Source of the DNA: Arsenicicoccus cauae | Lineage (GTDB): Bacteria > Actinomycetota > Actinomycetes > Actinomycetales > Dermatophilaceae | Direction: 5' to 3' | Assembly: GCF_009707125.1 (NCBI RefSeq) | Contig: NZ_WLVL01000016.1 | Coordinates: 62,001 to 126,000, forward strand | Length of the DNA: 64,000 bases | In this document: in pieces, positions 46,555-55,662 of the stretch | How the letters are laid out: each line of letters begins with the position of its first letter | How positions within the stretch are numbered: the stretch's first letter is position 1 | Notes under the pieces: model-generated | Seen by the model: the letters and a program-made list of their open reading frames with translations, nothing else | Database searches by the model: none | What the model was told of the DNA's origin: nothing | Program-made: the position numbers and the translations under genes

Positions 46555-47037
46555 TCAGGAGGCGAGGACCTCGTCGAGGATCGACTCGGCCTTCTCCTCG
46601 TCGGTCTTTTCAGCGAGCGCGAGCTCGGACACCAGGATCTGACGCGCCTTGGCCAGCATACGCTTCTCACCGGCGGACAGGCCGCGGTCCTTGTCGCGAC
46701 GCCACAGGTCGCGCACGACCTCGGCGACCTTGTTGACGTCACCCGACGCGAGCTTCTCCAGGTTGGCCTTGTAGCGGCGGGACCAGTTGGTCGGCTCCTC
46801 CGCGCACGTGGCCCGCAGGACCTCGAACACGTGGTCCAGGCCCTCCTGCCCGACGACGTCACGCACGCCGACGAGGTCGCAGTTCTCGGCGGGGACCTCG
46901 ATCGTCAGGTCACCCTGGGACACCTTGAGCTTCAGGTAGATCTTGTCGACACCCTTGATCGTCCGGGTGTTGATCTCCTCGATGAGCGCCGCCCCGTGAT
47001 GCGGGTAGACGACGGTTTCTCCGACCTTGAACGCCAT
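46555..47037 (-). CDS. carD: CarD family transcriptional regulator
   Basis: CarD binds the RNA polymerase beta subunit and stabilises open promoter complexes; it is essential in mycobacteria. The 160-residue product starts [22 protein letters not shown] (RNAP-interaction domain) and has the helical C-terminal DNA-binding domain with [19 protein letters not shown] and the tryptophan region [20 protein letters not shown] 47037 is preferred to a longer frame by the conserved start and AAAGGGG upstream. It stands before ispD and ispF, the usual actinobacterial order. The 240 bases on its right (47038-47278) show nothing beyond promoters. Confidence 0.95.
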   Translation of the reverse strand: MAFKVGETVVYPHHGAALIEEINTRTIKGVDKIYLKLKVSQGDLTIEVPAENCDLVGVRDVVGQEGLDHVFEVLRATCAEEPTNWSRRYKANLEKLASGDVNKVAEVVRDLWRRDKDRGLSAGEKRMLAKARQILVSELALAEKTDEEKAESILDEVLAS

Positions 47038-47278
47038 GTAGTCAAGCCCCTTTCGCGACAGCCACCATATCACGCAAAAGCGCTCGGATAAAGCCCAGGG
47101 CCGGGCATTTGTGCAGGTCAGGGCCCACGCGCCACAAGTCGGGATCGTTCAACAGGGTCTTGACGAATGGCCGGCGCCGCGCTATGCGCCGACGACGCGG
47201 GCGCGGACGAGCGGACCGATCACGGACCCGACGCGCGTGGGCCGGGCGGGGGGTCTGATGAGGCGATATGGTGTCGCC

Positions 47279-47908
47279 GTGACCCGTGACGACGCCCACC
47301 GCCCCGCGACCCCGACGGCCCGTGCCGCCCGGGTCCGCCGCGCCACCCTCACCCTCGGCACCGTGGCCCTGGTCGCTGCGAGCCTGACCGCGTGCAACAA
47401 GACGTCCCCCCAGCAGACGGACGTCGGCTACGCGCCCGCCGACGGCATCGAGGTGGACCTCGGCCAGGTCAAGGTCCGCGACCTGCTGGTCGTCAGCTCC
47501 GGCGAGGGCAAGGCCGGAGCCGTCAACGGCCTGCTCGTCAACCAGGGCACCCAGCCCGCCCAGGTGTCCTTCGCCCTCGGGGAGTCCGGTGCCCCGGTCA
47601 CCGCGACCGTCGACCCCGGCCAGGCGCTCAACCTCGCGTCGCAGCAGGTCACCCTCCCCAGCGTCCCGGCCAAGCCCGGCGCCATGGTCAACCTGCAGGT
47701 CGGCACGTCCACCACCGGCATGCAGAACCCCCTCGTCCCCGTGCTGCCCCCGACGGGCTACTACGCGACCGTGACGCCCACGGCGCCAGCCTCGGCGAGC
47801 AGCGCCACCACGACGCCCACCGCGACGAGCAGCGAGAGCGCCACGGCGCCCGCACCGAGCACGCCTGCCGCCACCGCGTCGCCGACGGCCACCACGACGC
47901 AGGGCTGA
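47279..47908 (+). CDS. Putative lipoprotein, 209 aa
   Basis: The product starts with a basic, Ala/Arg-rich segment and a hydrophobic signal (LTLGTVALVAASLTACNKTS) with lipobox LTAC, so it should be anchored to the outer face of the membrane. The mature part reads DGIEVDLGQVKVRDLLVVSSGEGKAGAVNGLLVNQGTQPAQVSFALGESG, a small beta-sandwich seen in uncharacterised actinobacterial lipoproteins found beside senX3-regX3-phoU or carD. It ends in a Ser/Thr/Ala/Pro-rich tail. GTG 47279 is six bases after TATGGT (47267-47272). Function unknown. Confidence 0.82.
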   Translation: MTRDDAHRPATPTARAARVRRATLTLGTVALVAASLTACNKTSPQQTDVGYAPADGIEVDLGQVKVRDLLVVSSGEGKAGAVNGLLVNQGTQPAQVSFALGESGAPVTATVDPGQALNLASQQVTLPSVPAKPGAMVNLQVGTSTTGMQNPLVPVLPPTGYYATVTPTAPASASSATTTPTATSSESATAPAPSTPAATASPTATTTQG

Positions 47909-47924
47909 CGGTCCGGCATACCGA

Positions 47925-47967
47925 GTCGTCCACGGGCCGCGTGGTGACGACCCAGCCCGTGGACGAC
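47925..47967. terminator. Bidirectional terminator between lipoprotein and regX3
   Basis: GTCGTCCACGGGC and GCCCGTGGACGAC form a perfect 13-bp stem with a 17-base loop between two converging genes, three bases from the regX3 stop. Confidence 0.75.
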
Positions 47968-47969
47968 CC

Positions 47970-48650
47970 TCAGACCTCGAACTTGTAGCCCAGCCCCCGG
48001 ACCGTGACGATGTGCACGGGCGCCCCGGGGTCGGGCTCGATCTTGGCGCGCAGACGCTTGACGTGGACGTCGAGCGTCTTGGTGTCCCCCACGTAGTCGC
48101 TGCCCCAGACGCGGTCGATGAGCTGCATGCGGGTCAGCACCCGCCCGGCGTTGCGCAGCAGCAGCTCGAGCAGCTCGAACTCCTTGAGGGGCAGGGCCGT
48201 CGGCTCGCCGTTGACCGAGACCGTGTGCCGCTCCACGTCCATGCGGACCGGACCGACCTCGAGGCTCGCCGGCACCAGGTCGTCCGGCTCGCTCATGCGC
48301 CGCAGCACCGCCTTGATGCGGGCGAGCAGCTCTCGGCTGGAGTAGGGCTTGGTGACGTAGTCGTCCGCGCCGATCTCGAGGCCCACCACCTTGTCGATCT
48401 CGCTGTCCTTGGCGGTGAGCATGATGATCGGCACCGACGACCGTTGCCGGATCGAGCGGCACACGTCGACCCCGGACAGGCCGGGGAGCATGAGGTCCAG
48501 CAGCACGAGGTCGGTGCTCGACCGGTCGAACTCCGCCAGCGCGTCCGGACCGGTCGCGGCCAGCGCCACGTCATAGCCCTCCTTGCGCAGCAGGTAGGAC
48601 AACGGGTCCGAGATGGACTCCTCGTCCTCGACCACCAGGATGCGCGTCAT
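47970..48650 (-). CDS. regX3: Response regulator RegX3
   Basis: The 226-residue OmpR/PhoB-type regulator has a receiver domain (TRILVVEDEESISDPL, the phosphate-accepting Asp in LVLLDLMLPG, the Thr and Lys in MLTAKDSE and YVTKPYS) and a C-terminal winged helix (LKEFELLELLLRNAGRVLTRMQLIDRVWG, TKTLDVHVKRLRAKIE, RGLGYKFEV). It controls phosphate-starvation genes in actinobacteria. ATG 48650 follows AAAGG by eight bases; a GTG two codons upstream is too close to that signal. senX3 lies 45 bases upstream, with divergent phoU beyond. Confidence 0.95.
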   Translation of the reverse strand: MTRILVVEDEESISDPLSYLLRKEGYDVALAATGPDALAEFDRSSTDLVLLDLMLPGLSGVDVCRSIRQRSSVPIIMLTAKDSEIDKVVGLEIGADDYVTKPYSSRELLARIKAVLRRMSEPDDLVPASLEVGPVRMDVERHTVSVNGEPTALPLKEFELLELLLRNAGRVLTRMQLIDRVWGSDYVGDTKTLDVHVKRLRAKIEPDPGAPVHIVTVRGLGYKFEV

Positions 48651-48695
48651 GCTCACTACCTTTCCTCGTCCGGAGACCTCCGGTCGTGCTCGATG

Positions 48696-49868
48696 CTAGG
48701 GGCGCGGCTGATGCTCGCCCAGGTCGGTCAGCGCGGCGGCGGGGAAGGACAGGGTGAACGTCGACCCCTGCCCCGTCTGGCTCCACAGCCGCACCTCGCC
48801 GCCGTGGTTGGCCACGACGTGCTTGACGATGGACAGGCCGAGGCCGGTGCCACCGGTGGACCGCGACCGCGCCGGGTCCACGCGGTAGAAGCGCTCGAAG
48901 ACCCGGTCCTGCTCGTCCTGCGGGATGCCCGCGCCGAGATCGCTGACGACCACCTGGACCAGGTCGTCCACGCGCTCCACGGTGACGCGCACGGGCGCGC
49001 CGTCGTCGGAGTAGGCCACGGCGTTGTCGACCAGGTTGCGGATCGCCGTGGTCAAGAGCTCCCGGTCGCCGTAGACGACGGCCCGATCCCCCGTCGTGAC
49101 GGTGATCTCGACCCCCTTGCCCTCCGCCACGAGCCGGCACCGGTCCGCCGCGTCGGCCGCCGCCCCGGCCACGTCCACGGGCACCGGCTCGGTCAGGGTG
49201 TCGGCGACCTGCAGGCGGGACAGGTCGACGATCTCCTTGACGAGGCGGGTGAGGCGCTCGGACTCGACCTTCATCCGGCCGGCGAAGCGGTGCACCGCCT
49301 CGGGGTCGTCGGCGGCATCCTGCACCGCCTCCGCCAGCAGCACCAGGCCCCCGACCGGTGTCTTGAGCTCGTGCGAGACGTTGGCGACGAAGTCCCGCCG
49401 GACCTCGTCCACTCGGTTGGCGTGCGTGCGGTCGTCGACGAGCAGCAGGACATGCCCCGTGGACAGCCGTGCGGCCCGGACGTGGGCGACCATCCGCCCG
49501 CGGCCCAGCGGTCCCCTGGGCAGGTCCAGCTCGGTCTCGCGGATCTCGCCCGAGCGCCGCACCTCGCGAGCCAGTTCGACGAGGTCGCGGTGCACCAGCT
49601 CGCCCTCGCGGACCAGCCCGTGCTGCACGGCGGCTTGCGTCGAGCGGACCACCGCGTCGGAGTCGTCGAGGACGATGCCGATGGAGCGGAGGACGGCGAG
49701 GACGTCCTCGACACCCGGCTGCAGCTCAGGCGCGTCCAGGCTCATGGTCACGAGATCCTGTCCCTTGCGGTCGCGGCGGCGGAGTCGGGCGGACCACCCG
49801 GCGGTCATGGTGGACCCGGCGAGGGCAGCGACCACCGCGACAGCGCCGAAGGTCACCGGGAGATCCAC
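48696..49868 (-). CDS. senX3: Sensor histidine kinase SenX3
   Basis: The 390-residue kinase has one N-terminal membrane helix (FGAVAVVAALAGSTMTAG), a PAS-like region (about 50-140), and the transmitter: FVANVSHELKTPVGGLVLLAEAV with the phosphorylated His, VRNLVDNAVAYSDD-type N box, DLGAGIPQDEQDRVFERFYRV (G1) and GGTGLGLSIVKHVVANHGG (G2). SenX3 phosphorylates RegX3 when phosphate is low, with PhoU as negative partner. GTG 49868 lies six bases after minus-strand TATCCT (49875-49880), which suggests a leaderless start; longer frames upstream lack family similarity. Confidence 0.94.
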   Translation of the reverse strand: MDLPVTFGAVAVVAALAGSTMTAGWSARLRRRDRKGQDLVTMSLDAPELQPGVEDVLAVLRSIGIVLDDSDAVVRSTQAAVQHGLVREGELVHRDLVELAREVRRSGEIRETELDLPRGPLGRGRMVAHVRAARLSTGHVLLLVDDRTHANRVDEVRRDFVANVSHELKTPVGGLVLLAEAVQDAADDPEAVHRFAGRMKVESERLTRLVKEIVDLSRLQVADTLTEPVPVDVAGAAADAADRCRLVAEGKGVEITVTTGDRAVVYGDRELLTTAIRNLVDNAVAYSDDGAPVRVTVERVDDLVQVVVSDLGAGIPQDEQDRVFERFYRVDPARSRSTGGTGLGLSIVKHVVANHGGEVRLWSQTGQGSTFTLSFPAAALTDLGEHQPRP

Positions 49869-49984
49869 GCGACGAGGATACGCAGCCTCCACGGGGGCCG
49901 GATGCGCGCCTCGCAGGTCAGCATGGCCGCCGCCCGGGCCGGCACGCACACCGGCGCGATGATCACGCCGCGTGATCGCCAAGT

Positions 49985-50017
49985 GTTCATCCGTGGTCCT
50001 TGGCTCGTTAACGCAGC
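49985..50017. promoter_or_regulatory. PHO-box-like direct repeats
   Basis: Three 11-base units follow one another: GTTCATCCGTG, GTCCTTGGCTC and GTTAACGCAGC. The first is a near match to the actinobacterial PHO-box unit GTTCACCCGTC; the other two are weaker. The site lies between senX3 and phoU, about 115 bases from each start, and fits autoregulation by RegX3. Confidence 0.5.
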
Positions 50018-50131
50018 CCTGGGACGCTCGCCGAGGCGTGAACCTGGGACACACCTGCGCGCCTGCACCTACGATCTCGTTGGGCAGCCGACCTCGACTG
50101 CCGACGTCCTGCACCGCTGTGAGAGGAATCC

Positions 50132-50818
50132 ATGCGCGACGCGTTCCATGAGGAGCTCGACCAGATCTCAGACAAGCTCGTCGAGATGTCCCGCCTCACC
50201 GGCTCGGCGGTGAGCCGGGCCACCACCGCCCTCCTCGACGCCGACCTCACCCTCGCCGAGTCCGTCATCGAGGCGGACGAGGCCATCGACCAGATGCGCC
50301 GCGAGCTCGACGACACCGCGATCGACCTGCTCGCCCGTCAGCAGCCCGTCGCCACCGACCTGCGCATGGTCGTCACCGCCATGCGCATGAGCGCCGACCT
50401 CGAGCGGATGGGCGACCTCGCCCGACACATCGCCAAGGTCGCCCGGCTGCGCTACCCCGACTCCACCATCCCGCCCACCCTGCGCGCCACCATCACGGAG
50501 ATGGGCCACGCCGCGGAGAAGATCGTCGCCCAGGCCGGCTCGATCATCGCCGGCAAGGACGTCTCGGCCGCCGTTGCGCTGGAGACGCAGGACGACGAGA
50601 TGGACGCCCTGCACCGCCAGGTGTTCGAGCACCTGCTCGGTGGCCACTGGGACGCCGGGATCCAGGCCGCCGTGGACGTGACCCTCGTCGGGCGCTACTA
50701 CGAGCGGTTCGCCGACCACGCGGTGTCGGTGTCGCGTCGCGTCATCTACCTCGTCACCGGCGAGTGGGCGCAGGACGGCGCCGAGATCCCCGGCATCGAC
50801 CCGGGCGACGACGACTGA
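50132..50818 (+). CDS. phoU: Phosphate uptake regulator PhoU
   Basis: The 228-residue all-helical protein has two PhoU repeats, each with the metal-binding E/DxxxD motif: MRMSADLERMGDLARHIAKVA near residue 88-108 and VGRYYERFADHAVSVSRRV near residue 190-208. PhoU links the Pst phosphate importer to SenX3 and keeps the system off when phosphate is sufficient. ATG 50132 has GAGAGGA upstream. It is divergent from senX3-regX3 and ends at a bidirectional terminator shared with gpmA. Confidence 0.95.
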   Translation: MRDAFHEELDQISDKLVEMSRLTGSAVSRATTALLDADLTLAESVIEADEAIDQMRRELDDTAIDLLARQQPVATDLRMVVTAMRMSADLERMGDLARHIAKVARLRYPDSTIPPTLRATITEMGHAAEKIVAQAGSIIAGKDVSAAVALETQDDEMDALHRQVFEHLLGGHWDAGIQAAVDVTLVGRYYERFADHAVSVSRRVIYLVTGEWAQDGAEIPGIDPGDDD

Positions 50819-50843
50819 GCCGACCGAGCACCCGCCGGCACGG

Positions 50844-50880
50844 CGAGAGGCCCGCACCCCGGACGGGGGCGGGCCTCTCG
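50844..50880. terminator. Bidirectional terminator between phoU and gpmA
   Basis: CGAGAGGCCCGC and GCGGGCCTCTCG form a 12-bp perfect stem, with an inner CCCC/GGGG pairing, between two converging genes. Confidence 0.85.
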
Positions 50881-50907
50881 CGGCATACGGCCTGAGCGGT
50901 CAGCAGG

Positions 50908-51651
50908 TCACTTGCCCTGGTTGGCCACGGCCTCCGCGGCCGCCTTGGCGGCCTCCGGGTCGAGGTACTCACCACCGGCCACGGTCGGCGCGAGCGAGTC
51001 GTCCAGGCGGTAGACGAGCGGCATGCCGGTCGGGATGTTGAGGCCGGCGATGTCGTCGTCGCTGATCCCGTCGAGGTGCTTGACCAGGGCGCGCAGCGAG
51101 TTGCCGTGGGCCGCGACCAGCACGGTCTTGCCGTCCTTGAGGTCCGGGACGATGTCGGACTCCCAGTAGGGGATCATCCGGGCGACGACGTCCTTGAGGC
51201 ACTCGGTCTTGGGCATCGCGTCGCCGAGGTCGGCGTAGCGCGGGTCCCCGGCCTGGCTGAACTCGTTGTCGTCGGCGATCTCCGGCGGCGGGGTGTCGTA
51301 GGAGCGGCGCCACAGCATGAACTGCTCCTCGCCGTACTGCTCCTTGGTCTGCTTCTTGTCCTTGCCCTGCAGGTCGCCGTAGTGACGCTCGTTGAGGCGC
51401 CAGGACCGCTTGACCGGGATCCAGTGCCGGTCGCACTCGTCGAGGGCGGCGTTGGCCGTGCTGATCGCCCGTCGCAGCAGCGACGTGTGCACGATCTCCG
51501 GCAGCAGGTCCGCGTCCTTGAGCTGGCGCCCGCCAGCCGCGGCCTCGGCCCGGCCCTTGTCGGACAGCTGCACGTCGACCCAGCCGGTGAAGAGGTTCTT
51601 GGCGTTCCACTCGCTCTCGCCGTGGCGAAGCAGGATGAGGGTGTAGGTCAT
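50908..51651 (-). CDS. gpmA: 2,3-bisphosphoglycerate-dependent phosphoglycerate mutase
   Basis: The enzyme interconverts 3- and 2-phosphoglycerate in glycolysis. The 247-residue protein has [20 protein letters not shown] with the phosphorylated His near residue 10, [43 protein letters not shown] and the second catalytic His in [24 protein letters not shown] 51651 follows minus-strand TAGGGT (51658-51663) by six bases; that -10 overlaps the ybjN stop codon, so gpmA appears to have a leaderless promoter inside the end of the gene upstream. Confidence 0.96.
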   Translation of the reverse strand: MTYTLILLRHGESEWNAKNLFTGWVDVQLSDKGRAEAAAGGRQLKDADLLPEIVHTSLLRRAISTANAALDECDRHWIPVKRSWRLNERHYGDLQGKDKKQTKEQYGEEQFMLWRRSYDTPPPEIADDNEFSQAGDPRYADLGDAMPKTECLKDVVARMIPYWESDIVPDLKDGKTVLVAAHGNSLRALVKHLDGISDDDIAGLNIPTGMPLVYRLDDSLAPTVAGGEYLDPEAAKAAAEAVANQGK

Positions 51652-51660
51652 GGTGCGACC

Positions 51661-52233
51661 CTATCCCTCGTGCCCCCGCCCCTCACCCGGTGCCTCGTCC
51701 TGCGGACCGGTGTCCAGGATGTGGCGGAAGGCGTCGAGGTTGCGGGTGGACTCGCCCCGCGACACCCGCCACGCCCACTCCTTGCGCATCGAGGTGAGGA
51801 AACCGATCTGCAGCAGCTCGTCGAAGGGCTCGTCCGCCGCCTCGAGGACCGTGCCGAGCAGCTGGTCGAGGTAGGCGTCGTCGACCCCCACGAGCGGGAC
51901 GTGCGAGGTGACGTAGACGTCGCCCGAGGCGTCGATGGCGTAGGCCACGCCCGCCATGCGCAGGTTGCGTCGCAGCAGGGTGCGGTAGAACCGCTCGTGG
52001 GCCTCGTCGGCGTTGCGGATCACGAACGCGTTGCCGGACAGGCCGCGCTCGCGCACCAGCAGCGACAGCACGGTCTTGAGCTTGTGCTCGCCGGGCAGGG
52101 TGACCACGACCTCACCCTCGCGCGCTCCCCGCTCCCAGTCGAGGCCCTGCTCGCTGACGAAGGCCTCGACCGCGGCGAGGACCGCCTCGGTGCTGGTCCG
52201 GTCGGTCTGGGTCGGGTGCGCGTCGTCGGTCAC
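51661..52233 (-). CDS. YbjN domain-containing protein
   Basis: The 190-residue protein matches the YbjN family (also seen as a type III secretion chaperone-like fold): [73 protein letters not shown], and a helical end [20 protein letters not shown]. It is cytosolic and of unknown function; in actinobacteria it is regularly placed after mshA. Its GTG start overlaps the mshA stop (GTGA), so both are translated from one message. Confidence 0.9.
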   Translation of the reverse strand: MTDDAHPTQTDRTSTEAVLAAVEAFVSEQGLDWERGAREGEVVVTLPGEHKLKTVLSLLVRERGLSGNAFVIRNADEAHERFYRTLLRRNLRMAGVAYAIDASGDVYVTSHVPLVGVDDAYLDQLLGTVLEAADEPFDELLQIGFLTSMRKEWAWRVSRGESTRNLDAFRHILDTGPQDEAPGEGRGHEG

Positions 52234-53480
52234 GAGGCCAGGCTACGGCGTCGGGCAAGGACGTCCTGGTAGACGCCGACCAGCCGGTCCGTGGTCGCCT
52301 CCCAGGAGAACGCCTCGGCGTGCCGGGCGGCGCGGGCCCGTAGGCCGGGGAGGTCGCCGTGGTCGAGCAGGGACGCGACGGCGTCGGCCCAGGCACGAGG
52401 GTCGTGACCATCGACGAGCACGCCGGCCTCCCCCACCGCCGTCGGCAGGCCACCGACGCGCGTGGCGGCCACGGGCGCTCCGCACGCCAGCGCCTCGACG
52501 GCCACCAGGCCGAAGGACTCGTTGTAGGACGGGACGGCCACCACGTCGGCCGCCCGGAACCAGTCGGCGAGCTCGGTGCGGGTGCTCTGCTGGTGCCAGA
52601 TCATCTGGTCGCCGACGCCCAGCTCGGCGGCCAGGCGTCGCAGGAAGTCCGGGTCGCCGTACCCGCCCCCGCTGTCACCCCCGAGGACGGCGACCCGCAG
52701 CCGTGGCCGCAGCTCGGGGCGGCGGGCGAGCAGCTCCGCGGCGGCGCGGACCAGGACGTCGGGGGCCTTGAGCGGCTGGATCCGTCCGACGAAGAGCAGC
52801 AGCACCACGTCGGCGGGCAGCTCCAGCCGAGCACGTGCCTCGCCCTGGTCACCGGGGTGGAAGACCTCGAGGTCCACGCCTGGGGGGACGACGGCCACCC
52901 GGTCGGGCGGGGCGGCATACAGCTCGATCAGCTCGCGGCGCTCGATGTCGGTGTTGGCGACCAGGTGGTCCGCCGCGGCGACCACCTGCTCCTCGCCGAT
53001 CTCCCGGCCGGCAGGCTCGGGCGAGTCCCCTTGCGCCAGCTGGAGATTCTTGACCTTGGCCATCGTGTGCATGGAGTGGACGAGAGGCACCTGCCAGCGG
53101 TCGGCGGCCAGCCAGCCGACCTGGCCGGAGAGCCAGTAGTGCGAGTGGACCAGGTCGTAGTGCCCCTCCGGGCTCATCGCCTCGGTGCGCATCACCCCGG
53201 CCGCGAAGGCGCACAGCTGGCCCGGGAGGTCCATCTTGCCGAGGCCCTCGAAGGGGCCGGCCGTCACGTGCCGGACCGTGACGCCGTCGTCGAGCGGCAC
53301 CGTCGGGGCCTGCCGACCGGACGTGGCGCGGGTGAACACGTCGACCTCGATGCCCCGTCGGGCGAGCCGGCGGGCGGTCTCGGCGACGTAGACGTTCATG
53401 CCGCCGGCGTCACCCCGGCCGGGCGTGGCGAGCGGGGACGTGTGGACGCTCAGCATCGCGACGCGGTGCAGCCCGGGCAT
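52230..53480 (-). CDS. mshA: D-inositol-3-phosphate glycosyltransferase MshA
   Basis: MshA begins mycothiol synthesis by joining UDP-GlcNAc and inositol-3-phosphate. The 416-residue GT4 enzyme shows the family start [125 protein letters not shown] and the nucleotide-sugar site [33 protein letters not shown] 53480 follows GGAGGT. The presence of the gene shows that the organism makes mycothiol. It is divergent from the methyltransferase-like gene. Confidence 0.96.
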   Translation of the reverse strand: MPGLHRVAMLSVHTSPLATPGRGDAGGMNVYVAETARRLARRGIEVDVFTRATSGRQAPTVPLDDGVTVRHVTAGPFEGLGKMDLPGQLCAFAAGVMRTEAMSPEGHYDLVHSHYWLSGQVGWLAADRWQVPLVHSMHTMAKVKNLQLAQGDSPEPAGREIGEEQVVAAADHLVANTDIERRELIELYAAPPDRVAVVPPGVDLEVFHPGDQGEARARLELPADVVLLLFVGRIQPLKAPDVLVRAAAELLARRPELRPRLRVAVLGGDSGGGYGDPDFLRRLAAELGVGDQMIWHQQSTRTELADWFRAADVVAVPSYNESFGLVAVEALACGAPVAATRVGGLPTAVGEAGVLVDGHDPRAWADAVASLLDHGDLPGLRARAARHAEAFSWEATTDRLVGVYQDVLARRRSLAS

Positions 53481-53629
53481 GGGACCTCCGTGGGTGACGA
53501 CGGGTCGTGGGTGCAGAGGGCGACCTCGGCGGCCCTGCTCGCGACAACCGGCACGTGCCGGGCGGCATTCCCCGTGCGCCTCGGCGCCCGGGGAGGCCCA
53601 GGGCACGGTGCGCGACCTAGGCTGGGCCG

Positions 53630-54430
53630 GTGGCCCGCACCTCCCCCATCGGCACCGTGACGCGCGGGACGACCAACCCCAACCGGCTGCGCCGCTGCGA
53701 CCGCTGGCTCGCAGGCCCGCAGGCCTGGCGGCTGCGATCAGCCGAGTCGTCGCCGATCGCGGTGGACCTCGGGTATGGCGCCTCCCCCGTCACCGCGGTC
53801 GAGCTGCACGCGCGCCTGGCGGCCGTGCGACCGGACGTGCGTGTCGTGGGCATCGAGATCGAGCCGTCCCGGGTGGAGCTGGGGCGACCTCTCGAGAGGC
53901 CGGGGCTGCGCTTCCGCCTGGGCGGGTTCGAGGTTCCTCTGGACGGTGAGTCCGCCACCGTGGTGCGGGCGTTCAACGTGCTGCGGCAGTACTCCGAGGA
54001 GGAGGTCCCGGCGGCCTGGGCGCGGCTGTGCTCGCGCCTCGCGCCCGACGGCCTGCTGGTGGACGGGACGTGCGACGAGATCGGGCGGCTCGCGTCCTGG
54101 GTCGCCCTCGACCGCACGGGCCCGCTGTCGCTGACCTGCTCGTGGCACCTGCGGGGGCTGGCCCGGCCGGGCGTCGTGGCCGAGCGCCTGCCCAAGTCGC
54201 TGATCCACCGCAACGTCCCCGGCGAGCGGGTGCACGACTGGCTCTGCGCGGTCGACATGGAGTGGGCGCGGCAGGCGCCGCTGGCGAGCTACGGCGCGCG
54301 GCAACGGTTCGTGGCGGTCGCACGTGGGCTGCGTGACGCGGGGTGGCCGGTGCTCGACGGGCCCGCCAGGTGGCGGCTGGGCGAGCTGACCGTGGCCTGG
54401 TCCGCGGTCGCCCCGACCGGGTCCGCCTGA
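53630..54430 (+). CDS. Class I SAM-dependent methyltransferase-like protein
   Basis: The 266-residue protein has a Rossmann-like core: [23 protein letters not shown] (motif I, with DLGYGxSP rather than the usual ExGxGxG), [17 protein letters not shown] (motif II acidic residue), [11 protein letters not shown] and [25 protein letters not shown]. Substrate is unknown; the family is common in actinobacteria beside mshA. Whether it binds SAM is not proven by the motifs. GTG 53630 is directly preceded by TAGGCT (53619-53624 region), so the message is likely leaderless. Divergent from mshA across 149 bases that show nothing else. Confidence 0.82.
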   Translation: MARTSPIGTVTRGTTNPNRLRRCDRWLAGPQAWRLRSAESSPIAVDLGYGASPVTAVELHARLAAVRPDVRVVGIEIEPSRVELGRPLERPGLRFRLGGFEVPLDGESATVVRAFNVLRQYSEEEVPAAWARLCSRLAPDGLLVDGTCDEIGRLASWVALDRTGPLSLTCSWHLRGLARPGVVAERLPKSLIHRNVPGERVHDWLCAVDMEWARQAPLASYGARQRFVAVARGLRDAGWPVLDGPARWRLGELTVAWSAVAPTGSA

Positions 54431-54490
54431 CCTCGACACCCCGCCTCGGGTCGTCAGGGCCGCCTGAGGTGCCAGGGCGGTCCGACGTGG

Positions 54491-55570
54491 CTACCTCGGG
54501 CAGGTCGTGGTGCCGAGACGCAGGCGCGTCGGGTGCTCCTCGTCGGGCACCACCTCGCCGTCGAGCAGCCGCCGGAGCATGTCGCCGAGCCGACGCCCCT
54601 TGCCCCGCCCGTCCTGCTCGACCGTCGTCAGCCTCCCTTCGAACCACGGCAGCTCGATGCCGTCGAACCCCACGACGCTGAGGTCGTCGGGCACCGACAG
54701 CCCGCGGTCGGTGGCGGCCCGGATCACCCCCGCCGCCAGCAGGTCGGACTGAGCCACCACCGCCGTGGGTCGGGGGACCGCGTCGAGCAGCAGGGCGGCG
54801 GCCTGCGCACCGCCGTCGATGGACAGGCCGGCCGACTGCACCATCGGGAGGTCCGGGCCCAGCCGGTCGACGAACGCGAGCGCCCGGTCCCGCGCGTCCG
54901 GGTAGGTGGCCGCGTCGACGTCGGCGACGGTGACCGGCCCCGCCGGTGCCCCGGGGCCGAGGGGCATGGCCAGCATGGCGATCCGCTCGTGACCGAGGCG
55001 GCGCAGGTGGTCCACGAGCTCGCCGGTCGCGGCCCGGTCGTCGATCCGCAGCTGCACGACGCGCTCGTCGACGGGGGCGCCGGTGCCGAGCATCGGGATC
55101 CCGCGGGCCGCCACCTGGTCGACCAGCGCCGACGTGGTCGGGCCGCACAGGGCGAAGACGAGGGCGTCGAGGGCCTGTCCGGCCACCAGCCGGGCCGCGT
55201 GCTCCGCCCCACCGGGGGGCTCCGGCACGAGCAGCATGCCCATCCCGAGCTCGTCGAGGACCTGCCCGAGCCCGTCGAGGACGGAGACGGCGTAGGGGTC
55301 CTGGAAGGCATAGCCGAGCGCACCCTCGACGTGCACCCCGACCACGCCGGACCGCCCGTGACGCAGCGACGAGGCGAGCGGGTCGGGCCCGGCATACCCC
55401 AGGGTCTCGGCGGCCGCCCGCACCCGCTCGGCGGTCGCGGGCGACACGCCCTGCTTGCCGCTGTAGACCAGGGAGGCAGTCGAGATCGAGACGCCTGCCT
55501 CGTCGGCGACCTCGCGCAGGGTGGGTCTGCGGTGCGGCGTGCGCGTCGTGGATTGACCTTGACGACCCAT
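54491..55570 (-). CDS. LacI family transcriptional regulator
   Basis: The 359-residue regulator has the helix-turn-helix PTLREVADEAGVSISTASLVYSGKQGVSPATAERVRAAAETLGY and a sensor domain (SGVVGVHVEGALGYAFQDPYAVSVLDGLGQVLDELG to VPDDLSVVGFDGIELPWFEGRLTTVEQD). The turn between the hinge and the body is DPLASSLRHGRSG. It is divergent from an MFS transporter with palindromes in between, so it should repress that transporter and itself. Ligand unknown. This one is unrelated in position to the maltodextrin repressor at 31-32 kb. Confidence 0.92.
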   Translation of the reverse strand: MGRQGQSTTRTPHRRPTLREVADEAGVSISTASLVYSGKQGVSPATAERVRAAAETLGYAGPDPLASSLRHGRSGVVGVHVEGALGYAFQDPYAVSVLDGLGQVLDELGMGMLLVPEPPGGAEHAARLVAGQALDALVFALCGPTTSALVDQVAARGIPMLGTGAPVDERVVQLRIDDRAATGELVDHLRRLGHERIAMLAMPLGPGAPAGPVTVADVDAATYPDARDRALAFVDRLGPDLPMVQSAGLSIDGGAQAAALLLDAVPRPTAVVAQSDLLAAGVIRAATDRGLSVPDDLSVVGFDGIELPWFEGRLTTVEQDGRGKGRRLGDMLRRLLDGEVVPDEEHPTRLRLGTTTCPR

Positions 55571-55581
55571 GTCGGCATACT

Positions 55582-55604
55582 ATCGAATCGATTCGATCGA
55601 ATCG
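55582..55604. promoter_or_regulatory. Nested palindromic operator between lacI and MFS genes
   Basis: ATCGAATCGATTCGAT (55582-55597) and CGATTCGATCGAATCG (55589-55604) are both perfect 16-bp palindromes that overlap by nine bases. They lie 12 bases above the lacI-type start and 59 bases above the MFS start. LacI proteins usually bind such sites. Confidence 0.8.
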
Positions 55605-55662
55605 TTTCGACAACGCCGGGGCGATGACATACCGAACCCCGAGCGATCCCGGAGGACCCGCG

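Noticed and set aside
47042..47299. Possible small gene upstream of carD on the minus strand
   Set aside because: The frame has no Shine-Dalgarno, is Arg/Pro-rich, and covers the promoter regions of carD and the lipoprotein.
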